From: an uncultured Propionibacterium sp.
Lineage (GTDB): Bacteria > Actinomycetota > Actinomycetes > Propionibacteriales > Propionibacteriaceae
Reading direction: 5' to 3'
Assembly: GCA_938036835.1 (NCBI GenBank)
Contig: CALHWB010000028.1
Span: forward strand, 1 to 6,355
Length of the DNA stretch: 6,355 bases
Shown here: positions 1 through 5,136 of the stretch, in pieces
Layout of the letters: every line of letters begins with the position of its first letter
How positions within the stretch are numbered: the stretch's first letter is position 1
The notes under the pieces: generated by a model
Databases searched by the model: none
What the model saw: the letters and a program-made list of their open reading frames with translations, nothing else
What the model was told of the DNA's origin: nothing
Position numbers and translations under genes: made by a program

Positions 1-767
1 CGGGCGACCCGGCGGTGGTGGTCCATCCGCAGTTCACCGAGCCCGAGGCGGCCCTGCGGGCCGCCGGGCGCCGGGTGCGGCGCCTGCTGCTGCGTCCCGA
101 GGAGGGCTTCCGGCTGGCCGCCGGGCGAGTCGGCGCCGATGCCCGGCTGGTGCTGGTCGGCAACCCGACCAATCCAACCGGGGTGCTGCATCCGGCGGCC
201 GAGCTGCGCCGGCTGGTGCGGCCCGGCCGGGTGGTCGTGGTCGATGAGGCCTTCATGGATTTCGTGCCCGGCCAGCGGGAATCGTTGATCGCCGGGCAGC
301 TGGCCGGCCTGCTGGTGGTGCGTTCGCTGACCAAGCTGTGGGGTATCCCGGGGCTGCGGGCCGGCTACCTGGTCGGCGATCCGGAGTTGATCGCCCGGCT
401 GGCACGGGACCGGGCGCCCTGGGCGGTGAGCACCCCGGCGCTGGACGCCATGGTGGCCTGCTGCTCGCGTCAGGCGCTGGCTGCCGTCCCGCAGCTGCTC
501 GCCGAGGTGGCGCGCGAGCGGGCGGTGCTGGTTGCCGAGTTGGCCGCCGCCGGGTTCGAGGTGGTGCCCGCCGCGGCCGCACCGTTCGTGCTGGTGTCGG
601 TGGCCGGGCTGGGCGCCCGGGTACCCGAGGCCCTGGCCGAGGCCGGTTTCGCGGTGCGCAGTTGTGCCTCCTTCCCGGGGCTGGGCTCCGAATGGTTGCG
701 ACTGGCCGTCCGGGACGCCGACACCACCAGGAGGTTCGTCCGCGCCCTGGTGGGTCTGCGGCGGTAG
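1..767 (+). CDS. cobC: CobC-like PLP-dependent aminotransferase / threonine-phosphate decarboxylase family, 5' truncated
   Basis: The reading frame is already open at base 3, so the true start lies upstream of the window; about 254 of the roughly 350 residues usual for the family are visible. Fold-type I aminotransferase motifs appear in order: NPTNPTG (bases 162-182, PLP-contacting Asn), VVVVDEAF with the Asp that pairs with the PLP pyridine nitrogen (codon 243-245), SLTKLWGIPGLRAGY with the Schiff-base Lys at 333-335 and a phosphate/PLP-contacting Arg at 357-359, and near the C-terminus WLRLAVRD with the substrate-carboxylate Arg at 711-713. The sequence matches my memory of the Rv2231c-type CobC proteins of actinobacteria, related to HisC and to the L-threonine-O-3-phosphate decarboxylase CobD that makes the aminopropanol linker of cobalamin. 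It is a cytoplasmic enzyme. Whether it decarboxylates or transaminates cannot be decided from these motifs; a HisC paralogue is the main alternative. The rest of any cobalamin operon would lie upstream. Confidence 0.85.
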   Translation, partial: GDPAVVVHPQFTEPEAALRAAGRRVRRLLLRPEEGFRLAAGRVGADARLVLVGNPTNPTGVLHPAAELRRLVRPGRVVVVDEAFMDFVPGQRESLIAGQLAGLLVVRSLTKLWGIPGLRAGYLVGDPELIARLARDRAPWAVSTPALDAMVACCSRQALAAVPQLLAEVARERAVLVAELAAAGFEVVPAAAAPFVLVSVAGLGARVPEALAEAGFAVRSCASFPGLGSEWLRLAVRDADTTRRFVRALVGLRR

Positions 768-788
768 CCGGCCGGTCGCCGGTTGGCT
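766..788 (+). terminator. Candidate hairpin terminator after cobC-like gene
   Basis: AGCCGGCCGG at 766-775 pairs with CCGGTTGGCT at 779-788 across a 3-base loop (TCG). This gives ten consecutive pairs, two of them G-U, starting inside the TAG stop codon. No T-tract follows, as is common for actinobacterial intrinsic terminators. The position exactly at the gene end and before a gap of about 200 bases supports a terminator. A chance hairpin in GC-rich DNA remains possible. Confidence 0.4.
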
Positions 789-898
789 GGCGTGCCGGAT
801 GCGCCTGCGCGGCGAGGTGCCGCTCGCGGCCTCGATCCGGTTCGCGGCGGTGACCTCATTTGTGCAGTTGACGCGGTGTCCGGCGGGTGGCAACGGGT

Positions 899-904
899 TA
901 GAAT
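899..904 (+). promoter_or_regulatory. Candidate -10 box for the sugar isomerase gene
   Basis: TAGAAT matches TATAAT at five of six positions and is a common actinobacterial -10 form. It would place transcription start near base 911, with a 5' leader of about 67 bases. No convincing -35 box lies 16-18 bases upstream; the TTGACG at 868-873 is 25 bases away, too far for a normal sigma-70 promoter. Two short inverted repeats follow: TGGG/CCCA at 908-919 and TGCCG/CGGCA at 923-940. The first would overlap the start site and could be an operator, but both are short enough to be chance. Confidence 0.3.
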
Positions 905-977
905 TGCTGGGTCATCCCACCCTGCCGTAGGCGGGCGGCATCCCCTGAATACCCGACTGGTCGAGGAGGACCGACGT

Positions 978-2267
978 ATGGCACTCAATTGGATAGGTTC
1001 TGCAGAACACAATCGCTGGCTCGCCGGCGAGACCCACGCCCTGCTGCGCTATGCGCGTGGGGCTGCCGTGCCCAGCGGGTTCGGCTGGCTCGGTGCGGAC
1101 GGTACCGTGGATGCCGCGCATCCGGTCGAACTGTGGATCACCGGCCGGATGACCTTCGTCTTCTCGATCGGGACGTTGCTGGGCATCCCGGATTGTAGCC
1201 GGTTCGCCGACCACGGCGTCCGGGCCTTGAGCCGGGCGTTGCGGGACGACCGGCACGGCGGCTGGTGGAGCGCGGTCGGTCACCAGGTGGACGCGCAAGG
1301 TCACGCCGAGCCCAGTGATCCCGGTTCCCGCAAGGAGTGCTACCAGCATGCGTTCGTGCTGCTGGCGGCCGCCAATGCGGTCGCTGCCGATCGTCCCGGG
1401 GCGGACGAACTGCTGGCCGATGCGCTGGCCGTCCAGGACGAACACTGGTGGGACGGCGAATACCGGATGCCGGTCGAGTCCTATGCGGCCGACTTCACCG
1501 ACCCCGAGGACTACCGCGGCATCAACGCCGCCATGCATACCGTCGAGGCCTATCTGGTGACCGCCGATGTCACCGGCGATACGAAGTGGTTGCAACGTGC
1601 CGTGCAGATCATCGATTTCGGGGTCAACCGGCAGGCCCGGGCCAATGGCTGGCGGCTGCCGGAACACTACGACACCAGTTGGCGGCCCCGGCCCGACTAC
1701 AACGCCGATCGGCCCGCCCATCCCTTCCGGCCCTACGGGGTGACTCCCGGGCATGGGCTCGAATGGTCCCGGTTGGTTGTGCAGGCCCGGGCCGCGCTGG
1801 CCGCCCACGGGCTGCCGGTGCCCGGCTGGCTGCTGCCCGCCGCCGAAGAGCTGTTCAACCGCGCCCGCACCGATGGCTGGTTCGTGGATGGGGCGCCCGG
1901 TTTTGTCTACACCACCGACTTCGCCGGCAGGCCCATCGTGGGCGAGCGGATGCACTGGGTGGCTGCCGAGGGCGTTTCGGCCGCGGCAGCGATCCGCCGT
2001 GCCCTGCTGGATGCCGGCTCGGCCCCGGATGCGGTCGCCGGATACGGCCGCTGGTATCGCGAATGGCTGGACTATTGCGCGCAATACCTGATCGAGGCTC
2101 CCGGGGTGTGGACGCATGAACTCGACGCCGCCAACCGGCCCTCGACCCGCACCTGGGCCGGTCATCCCGATGTCTACCATGCCTTGCAGGCCACGCTGAT
2201 GAGCCGGCTGCCGGTGTGGCCTGCGATGGGCCCGGCCCTGGCCCGGGGGCTGCTGGACGCCGGCTGA
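978..2267 (+). CDS. AGE-family aldose-ketose isomerase (YihS/mannose isomerase-like)
   Basis: This is a 429-residue protein of the N-acylglucosamine 2-epimerase superfamily, an (alpha/alpha)6 barrel. The ATG at 978 was chosen because GAGGAGGA at 963-970 lies 7 bases upstream; the open frame extends upstream to 783, but that part looks non-coding. The visible catalytic set agrees with that of E. coli YihS: Arg57 (TGRMTF), His187 (NAAMHTVEA), His259 and Glu262 (PGHGLEW), and His401 (HPDVYHALQ). The spacing His187-His259 equals that of YihS His176-His248. A conserved MHWVAAEG lies at 325-332. In this branch the two late histidines act as general acid/base for interconversion of aldoses and ketoses such as mannose/fructose/glucose or sulfoquinovose/sulfofructose. 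It is probably cytoplasmic, as no signal peptide is seen. The length is near the family norm of about 400-420. It stands alone between two apparent transcript boundaries, with no sugar transporter or kinase beside it, so the physiological sugar is not given by context. A true 2-epimerase (mannose/glucose or GlcNAc/ManNAc type) is the alternative. Confidence 0.88.
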   Translation: MALNWIGSAEHNRWLAGETHALLRYARGAAVPSGFGWLGADGTVDAAHPVELWITGRMTFVFSIGTLLGIPDCSRFADHGVRALSRALRDDRHGGWWSAVGHQVDAQGHAEPSDPGSRKECYQHAFVLLAAANAVAADRPGADELLADALAVQDEHWWDGEYRMPVESYAADFTDPEDYRGINAAMHTVEAYLVTADVTGDTKWLQRAVQIIDFGVNRQARANGWRLPEHYDTSWRPRPDYNADRPAHPFRPYGVTPGHGLEWSRLVVQARAALAAHGLPVPGWLLPAAEELFNRARTDGWFVDGAPGFVYTTDFAGRPIVGERMHWVAAEGVSAAAAIRRALLDAGSAPDAVAGYGRWYREWLDYCAQYLIEAPGVWTHELDAANRPSTRTWAGHPDVYHALQATLMSRLPVWPAMGPALARGLLDAG

Positions 2268-2298
2268 GCCGGATCCTCCCCGGGAGCGGGTGGACACA

Positions 2299-2328
2299 TT
2301 GTTGATCGCCGGCCGGGTGCGGTAGGCT
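2299..2328 (+). promoter_or_regulatory. Predicted promoter of the leader ORF-metQNI transcript
   Basis: TAGGCT at 2323-2328 is a typical actinobacterial -10 box. The -35 region is either TTGTTG at 2299-2304 (18-base spacer) or TTGATC at 2302-2307 (15-base spacer). The start of transcription would fall at about 2335-2337, coinciding with the GTG of the short ORF at 2337 and so predicting a leaderless message. Between the isomerase stop and this promoter there are only weak stems (CCGGC/GCCGG at 2260-2272 and CTCC/GGAG just after it), so complete termination of upstream transcription is not assured. Confidence 0.6.
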
Positions 2329-2336
2329 CTCACGCC

Positions 2337-2414
2337 GTGAGGATCGGCAACTGCGTATGCGACACCAGCCGCGGTTTCCCGATGCCCATGTGCTGTTGGG
2401 GCATGTGCGCCTGA
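2337..2414 (+). CDS. Cys/Met-rich leader peptide (uORF), probably leaderless, upstream of metQNI
   Basis: This short ORF of 25 codons runs GTG (2337) to TGA (2412-2414). It begins MRIGNCVC and its last ten residues are MPMCCWGMCA. Cys occupies residues 6, 8, 19, 20 and 24, and Met occupies 16, 18 and 23, so a third of the peptide is sulfur amino acids. The GTG has no Shine-Dalgarno sequence but lies 8 bases after the predicted -10 box TAGGCT, which fits a leaderless start. Leaderless polycysteine ORFs acting as cysteine-responsive attenuators have been described in mycobacteria; this one precedes a methionine importer and is followed by alternating stems. The inference is that slow translation at the Cys (or Met) codons controls read-through into metQ. 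Translation from the internal ATG at 2382 would give only the last ten residues and also lacks a ribosome binding site. A free-standing small Cys-rich metal-binding peptide is a less likely alternative. Confidence 0.65.
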   Translation: MRIGNCVCDTSRGFPMPMCCWGMCA

Positions 2415-2487
2415 CAGCACGGACCCGATCGCTCCTCGCCCGAGTCGCAGCGATCCTGTCCAGCACGCGGATCGCTGCGGACCGTGC
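2390..2487 (+). promoter_or_regulatory. Putative transcription attenuator with mutually exclusive stems
   Basis: Four pairings compete in this stretch. (a) GTGCTGT at 2390-2396, covering the tandem Cys19-Cys20 codons, pairs perfectly with ACAGCAC at 2414-2420 around the uORF stop. (b) GATCGCT at 2427-2433 pairs perfectly with AGCGATC at 2449-2455. (c) The strongest is 2446-2456 with 2469-2479: eleven Watson-Crick pairs, plus a U-G pair at 2445/2480, around a 12-base loop. (d) GCACGG at 2417-2422 pairs with CCGTGC at 2482-2487 and encloses (c). Stem (b) excludes (c), and (a) excludes (d), so ribosome position on the leader ORF could select the fold. Stem (c) is the candidate terminator or Rho-access switch; it has no T-tract. 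These pairings were found by eye and no folding energy was computed. Confidence 0.55.
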
Positions 2488-2513
2488 CGTTGGGCCCAGA
2501 CCTACCGATATCC

Positions 2514-2525
2514 GAAGAAGAGAGA
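2514..2525 (+). promoter_or_regulatory. Ribosome binding site of metQ
   Basis: A purine run, GAAGAAGAGAGA, ends 6 bases before the metQ ATG at 2532. It has no GGAGG core and is clearly weaker than the site of the upstream isomerase. It supports the 2532 start over a GTG at 2484 in the same frame, which would lie inside the attenuator, add 16 residues ahead of the signal peptide and disrupt it. I see no obvious complementary segment that would sequester it. Confidence 0.55.
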
Positions 2526-2531
2526 CGCGCT

Positions 2532-3389
2532 ATGCGAATTCGCAGCCTGTTGACCGGTGCCGTGGCGCTGACCACGCTGGTCACGCTGACCGCCTGCGGC
2601 GGCAGCACATCTGGATCCGGCTCCGATGCGGTTTCCTCCGCACCGCTCCGGGTGATGGCCGATGTCATTCCGCACGCCGAATTGATCGAGCGGGCCACCG
2701 AATTGGGGCTGCTGGGCGATGTCAAGGTCCAGGTGACCGAGATTTCCGGTGGGGTGGACCCAAACCAGTTGGTGAATGCCGGTGACCTGGACGCCAACTT
2801 CTTCCAGCATGTGCCCTACCTGGATGACTGGAATGCCAAGCACGAGGGTTCGGATCTGGTACCGGTCGCGACCGTGCACGTCGAGCCGCTGGGCCTGTAT
2901 TCCAAGAAGGTCACGGCGCTGAGCGATGTGCCCCAGAACGCGAAGGTCGCCATTCCCGCCGATGCCACCAATCAGGCTCGGGCGTTGTTCCTGCTTAAGG
3001 ATGCCGGCCTGCTGGGACTCGACGTGAACGCGGGCGATCCCAGCCTGGACTACTCTCAGGTGACCGAGGCCAATGTCAACGAGAACCCGAGGAATCTTTC
3101 CTTCGTCAAGATCGACCGGCCGCAGCTGGCCGCATCCCTGGCCGATCCGGGGGTGACCCTTTCCATAGTGAACGGCAACTATGCGCTGGAGGCCGGGTTG
3201 GTGCCCGCCAACGATGCGCTGTTCCTGGAGGTCGCCGAGGGTAATCCATACGCCAACGTGCTGGTGGTCAAGCAGGCCTTGAAGGCCGATCCGCGGGTGC
3301 AGGCGCTAGCCAAGGCCCTGGAATCCCCGGGGCTCGCCACCTGGATCACCGAGCACTACCAGGGTTCCGTGCTGCCGGCCAAGGGGTGA
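2532..3389 (+). CDS. metQ: Methionine ABC transporter substrate-binding lipoprotein MetQ
   Basis: This is a 285-residue NlpA/MetQ-family lipoprotein that captures D- or L-methionine (possibly related compounds) outside the membrane and delivers it to MetI. The signal peptide is typical: positive MRIRS, hydrophobic LLTGAVALTTLVTL, lipobox LTAC with the lipid-modified Cys22, then a Gly/Ser-rich tether to about residue 36. The mature part starts with VMADVIPHAELI (41-52). Family motifs follow: DANFFQHVPYL (87-97), whose aromatic and His residues line the ligand pocket in characterised MetQ proteins; IPADATNQARAL (141-152), with the ligand-contacting Asn and Arg; and NGNYA (214-218). Length is normal for the family. 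The start at ATG 2532 is fixed by the signal peptide. It is first in metQNI and follows a leader ORF and attenuator that probably control it. The family also contains binding proteins for Met-X dipeptides, so methionine itself is likely but not proven. Confidence 0.93.
   Translation: MRIRSLLTGAVALTTLVTLTACGGSTSGSGSDAVSSAPLRVMADVIPHAELIERATELGLLGDVKVQVTEISGGVDPNQLVNAGDLDANFFQHVPYLDDWNAKHEGSDLVPVATVHVEPLGLYSKKVTALSDVPQNAKVAIPADATNQARALFLLKDAGLLGLDVNAGDPSLDYSQVTEANVNENPRNLSFVKIDRPQLAASLADPGVTLSIVNGNYALEAGLVPANDALFLEVAEGNPYANVLVVKQALKADPRVQALAKALESPGLATWITEHYQGSVLPAKG
3381..3389 (+). promoter_or_regulatory. Ribosome binding site embedded in the metQ stop, decides the metN start
   Basis: AAGGGGTGA closely follows the anti-Shine-Dalgarno complement AAGGAGGTGA and ends 8 bases before ATG 3398. 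A GTG at 3386 is the other in-frame start and overlaps the metQ TGA as GTGA, but it would sit inside this site and add only MTGS. The ATG start gives MITVANLTKVY, the usual MetN beginning. Confidence 0.55.
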
Positions 3390-3397
3390 CCGGTTCG

Positions 3398-4381
3398 ATG
3401 ATCACCGTCGCCAACCTGACCAAGGTCTACGACACGGGGCCGAAGGCCGTGACGGCCGTGCAGGATGTCTGCCTGCATGTGTCGTCCGGCCAGGTCTTCG
3501 GCATTCTGGGCCGCAGCGGCGCCGGCAAGACCACCCTGATGCGCTGCCTCACCGCCTTGGAACGGCCCACCTCGGGTGTGGTCGAGGTGGCTGGCGTGGA
3601 GCTGACGGCGCTGAACCGCCGCGAGCTGCGTGCCGCCCGGTACCGGATGGGCATGATCTTCCAGCATTTCAACCTGCTGAATGCCCGCACCGCGGCCGGC
3701 AATGTCGCCTTCCCGCTGGAGATCCAGGGCGTCCCGGCCGCCGCCCGGGCCAGGCGGGTCGCCGAATTGCTGGAAATGGTGGGCCTGGCCGATCGGGCAG
3801 GTTCCTATCCGTCCCAGCTTTCGGGTGGGCAGAAGCAGCGGGTGGGTATCGCCCGCGCGCTGGCGGCGGATCCGCAGGTGCTGTTCTGCGACGAGGCCAC
3901 TAGCGCCCTGGATCCGGCCACCACCGAACAGATCCTGGAACTGCTGTTCCGGATCAATCGGGCGACCGGGGTCACGATGGTGTTGATCACCCACGAATCC
4001 GAGGTGGTGCGGCGCATCTGCGATGCGGCTGCCCTGATGGCCGATGGCCGCATCGTGGAGCAGGGGGCGCTGTTGGATGTGCTGGTTCGACCGGAGTCCG
4101 GATTGGCCGATATCCTGCTGCCGACCGGGGATCCCAGCCTGGACGCGGACCATCGCTCGGTGGTGCTCACCTTTACCGGGGAACACACTTCGGAACCCGT
4201 CATATCGGGTTTGACTAGGAATTTCGGATTGGATGTCTCGATTCTGGGTGGTTCGGTCGACCAGATAGCCGGCCGCAAGGTCGGTCGCCTGCGGGTTTCG
4301 TTGTCGCACCCCGGCGGGCAGTTCGATCATGCGGCGGTGCGCCGCTACCTGACCGAGCGGGAGGTGAGCGCCCAACTGTGA
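3398..4381 (+). CDS. metN: Methionine import ATP-binding protein MetN (with NIL domain)
   Basis: This 327-residue ABC ATPase works as a dimer on the cytoplasmic face of MetI and powers methionine import. Motifs in order: Walker A GRSGAGKTT (38-46), Q-loop Gln89 in MIFQHFNLL, signature LSGGQ (141-145), Walker B VLFCDE (161-166) followed by the D-loop ATSALD, and the switch His199 in LITHE. The C-terminal part from about 253 (VVLTFTGEHTSEPVISGL to the end) has the pattern of the NIL domain, the ACT-like methionine-binding module that in E. coli MetN mediates inhibition of transport by intracellular methionine. Length is in the normal range (about 340). It follows metQ with no gap; the upstream GTG at 3386 is an alternative start that would add four residues. 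Its stop overlaps the metI start as GTGA. All catalytic residues are intact, so the protein should be functional. Confidence 0.94.
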   Translation: MITVANLTKVYDTGPKAVTAVQDVCLHVSSGQVFGILGRSGAGKTTLMRCLTALERPTSGVVEVAGVELTALNRRELRAARYRMGMIFQHFNLLNARTAAGNVAFPLEIQGVPAAARARRVAELLEMVGLADRAGSYPSQLSGGQKQRVGIARALAADPQVLFCDEATSALDPATTEQILELLFRINRATGVTMVLITHESEVVRRICDAAALMADGRIVEQGALLDVLVRPESGLADILLPTGDPSLDADHRSVVLTFTGEHTSEPVISGLTRNFGLDVSILGGSVDQIAGRKVGRLRVSLSHPGGQFDHAAVRRYLTEREVSAQL

Positions 4382-5049
4382 ACGAGAAGACCGCAATCGA
4401 CTATCTGCCCGATCTGCTGGCTGCGCTGGGCGAGACCGGCATCATGACCGGGGGATCGTTCGTCGTGGTGCTGGTCTTTGGGCTGGCCATCGGGGTGCTG
4501 CTGCGCATCACCGCGCCTGACGGGCCGCGGCCCAGCGCGGTGGTCTATCAGGTGGTGGGCGTGGTGGTGAATGCCGGGCGATCGCTGCCTTTCCTGATTT
4601 TGATGATCGCGTTGATTCCCGTGACCCGCTGGATCGCGGGCACCGCCTATGGCCCGGCGCCGGCGATCGTTCCGTTGTCGGTGGGGGCGATTCCCTTCTA
4701 TGCCCGCGTGGTGGAGGCCGCCTTGCGGGAGGTGTCGCCCGGTAAGGTGGAGGCCGCGCAGGTGATGGGGGCCACCAACGCCCAGATCGTCTGGAAGGTG
4801 TTGTTGCCAGAATCGTTGCCCGGTCTGATCTCGGGGGCCACCTTGACGCTGGTGACCCTGATCGGCTATTCGACCTTTGCCGGTGCGCTGGGCGGCGGCG
4901 GCATCGGCGATTTCGCTATCCGGGTCGGATATCAACGGTTCATCGGCTCGGCCCTGCTGATGGCCTTGGTGGCGTTGATCGTCTTGGTGCAGATGGTGCA
5001 ATCGATCGGTGATGCCATCGTCAATCGGATGTCCCACCGGCGTGGTTGA
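4378..5049 (+). CDS. metI: Methionine ABC transporter permease MetI
   Basis: This 223-residue inner-membrane permease of the BPD_transp_1 superfamily forms the channel for methionine. About five hydrophobic segments are visible, at roughly 23-43, 54-82, 93-110, 149-170 and 188-209. The cytoplasmic EAA loop that docks with MetN is clear at about 113-147, from VEAALREVSPGKVEAAQVMGA to VWKVLLPESLPG in two halves. The GGGGIGDFAIRVGYQRF block (172-188) is typical of MetI. Length matches the family (about 217). The GTG start overlaps the metN TGA (GTGA), and GGGAGGTGA at 4359-4367 inside metN serves as ribosome binding site, which suggests translational coupling. It is the last gene of metQNI. No anomalies are seen. 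Confidence 0.93.
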   Translation: MNEKTAIDYLPDLLAALGETGIMTGGSFVVVLVFGLAIGVLLRITAPDGPRPSAVVYQVVGVVVNAGRSLPFLILMIALIPVTRWIAGTAYGPAPAIVPLSVGAIPFYARVVEAALREVSPGKVEAAQVMGATNAQIVWKVLLPESLPGLISGATLTLVTLIGYSTFAGALGGGGIGDFAIRVGYQRFIGSALLMALVALIVLVQMVQSIGDAIVNRMSHRRG

Positions 5050-5063
5050 GGCGGGTCAGGATT

Positions 5064-5082
5064 GCCGGCGAACCCTGCCGGT
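5064..5082 (+). terminator. Weak candidate terminator after metI
   Basis: CCGGC at 5065-5069 pairs with GCCGG at 5077-5081 around a 7-base loop, with a possible extra G-U pair outside. It lies 15 bases past the metI stop. The stem is short and has no T-tract, so termination may be partial, and read-through into the gene at 5137 is possible. Confidence 0.28.
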
Positions 5083-5125
5083 GCGAAGCTTGATTAGTCG
5101 CCCGCAGGTGGGCACCCCCCTTGAC

Positions 5126-5131
5126 GAGGAG
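5126..5131 (+). promoter_or_regulatory. Ribosome binding site fixing the start at 5137
   Basis: GAGGAG lies 5 bases before ATG 5137. The start gives MRTEFGAWRA, after which the encoded sequence becomes domain-like. No convincing promoter was found in the 87-base gap from metI; TTGACG at 5121-5126 resembles a -35 box but is too close to the start codon to serve this gene. Confidence 0.5.
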
Positions 5132-5136
5132 TCTTG

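Noticed and set aside
868..873. TTGACG as -35 box for the isomerase promoter
   Set aside because: It is 25 bases from the TAGAAT -10 candidate, and no -10-like hexamer lies at 16-18 bases.
783..977. Upstream extension of the isomerase frame to 783
   Set aside because: The 65 extra residues resemble no part of the AGE fold, the region holds the candidate -10 box, and the ATG at 978 has a near-perfect ribosome binding site.
912..2420. 502-codon open frame on the - strand opposite the sugar isomerase
   Set aside because: It is a shadow of the + strand gene: high third-position GC removes stops from the antisense frame. The product is Gly/Pro/Arg-rich with no recognisable motif.
2491..2498. TGGGCCCA palindrome before metQ
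   Set aside because: Eight-base GC palindromes are frequent by chance at this base composition, and there is no second copy or known operator match.
2415..2531. SAM-type riboswitch upstream of metQ
   Set aside because: Searched by eye for the conserved SAM-I and SAM-IV core elements and did not find them; the stems seen fit leader-peptide attenuation better. A covariance-model search would settle it.
2357..2785. 142-codon + strand frame starting at ATG 2357 and running into metQ
   Set aside because: It has no ribosome binding site, an Arg-rich product without domain character, and overlaps the MetQ signal peptide and N-terminus in another frame.
3356..4396. 346-codon open frame on the - strand opposite metN
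   Set aside because: It lies antisense to a fully motif-supported ABC ATPase and has low-complexity His/Gly/Gln-rich composition, so it is a codon-bias artefact.
4345..5037. 230-codon open frame on the - strand opposite metI
   Set aside because: It is the complement of membrane-segment codons, giving a His/Gln/Arg-rich product with no domain; metI on the + strand explains the region.
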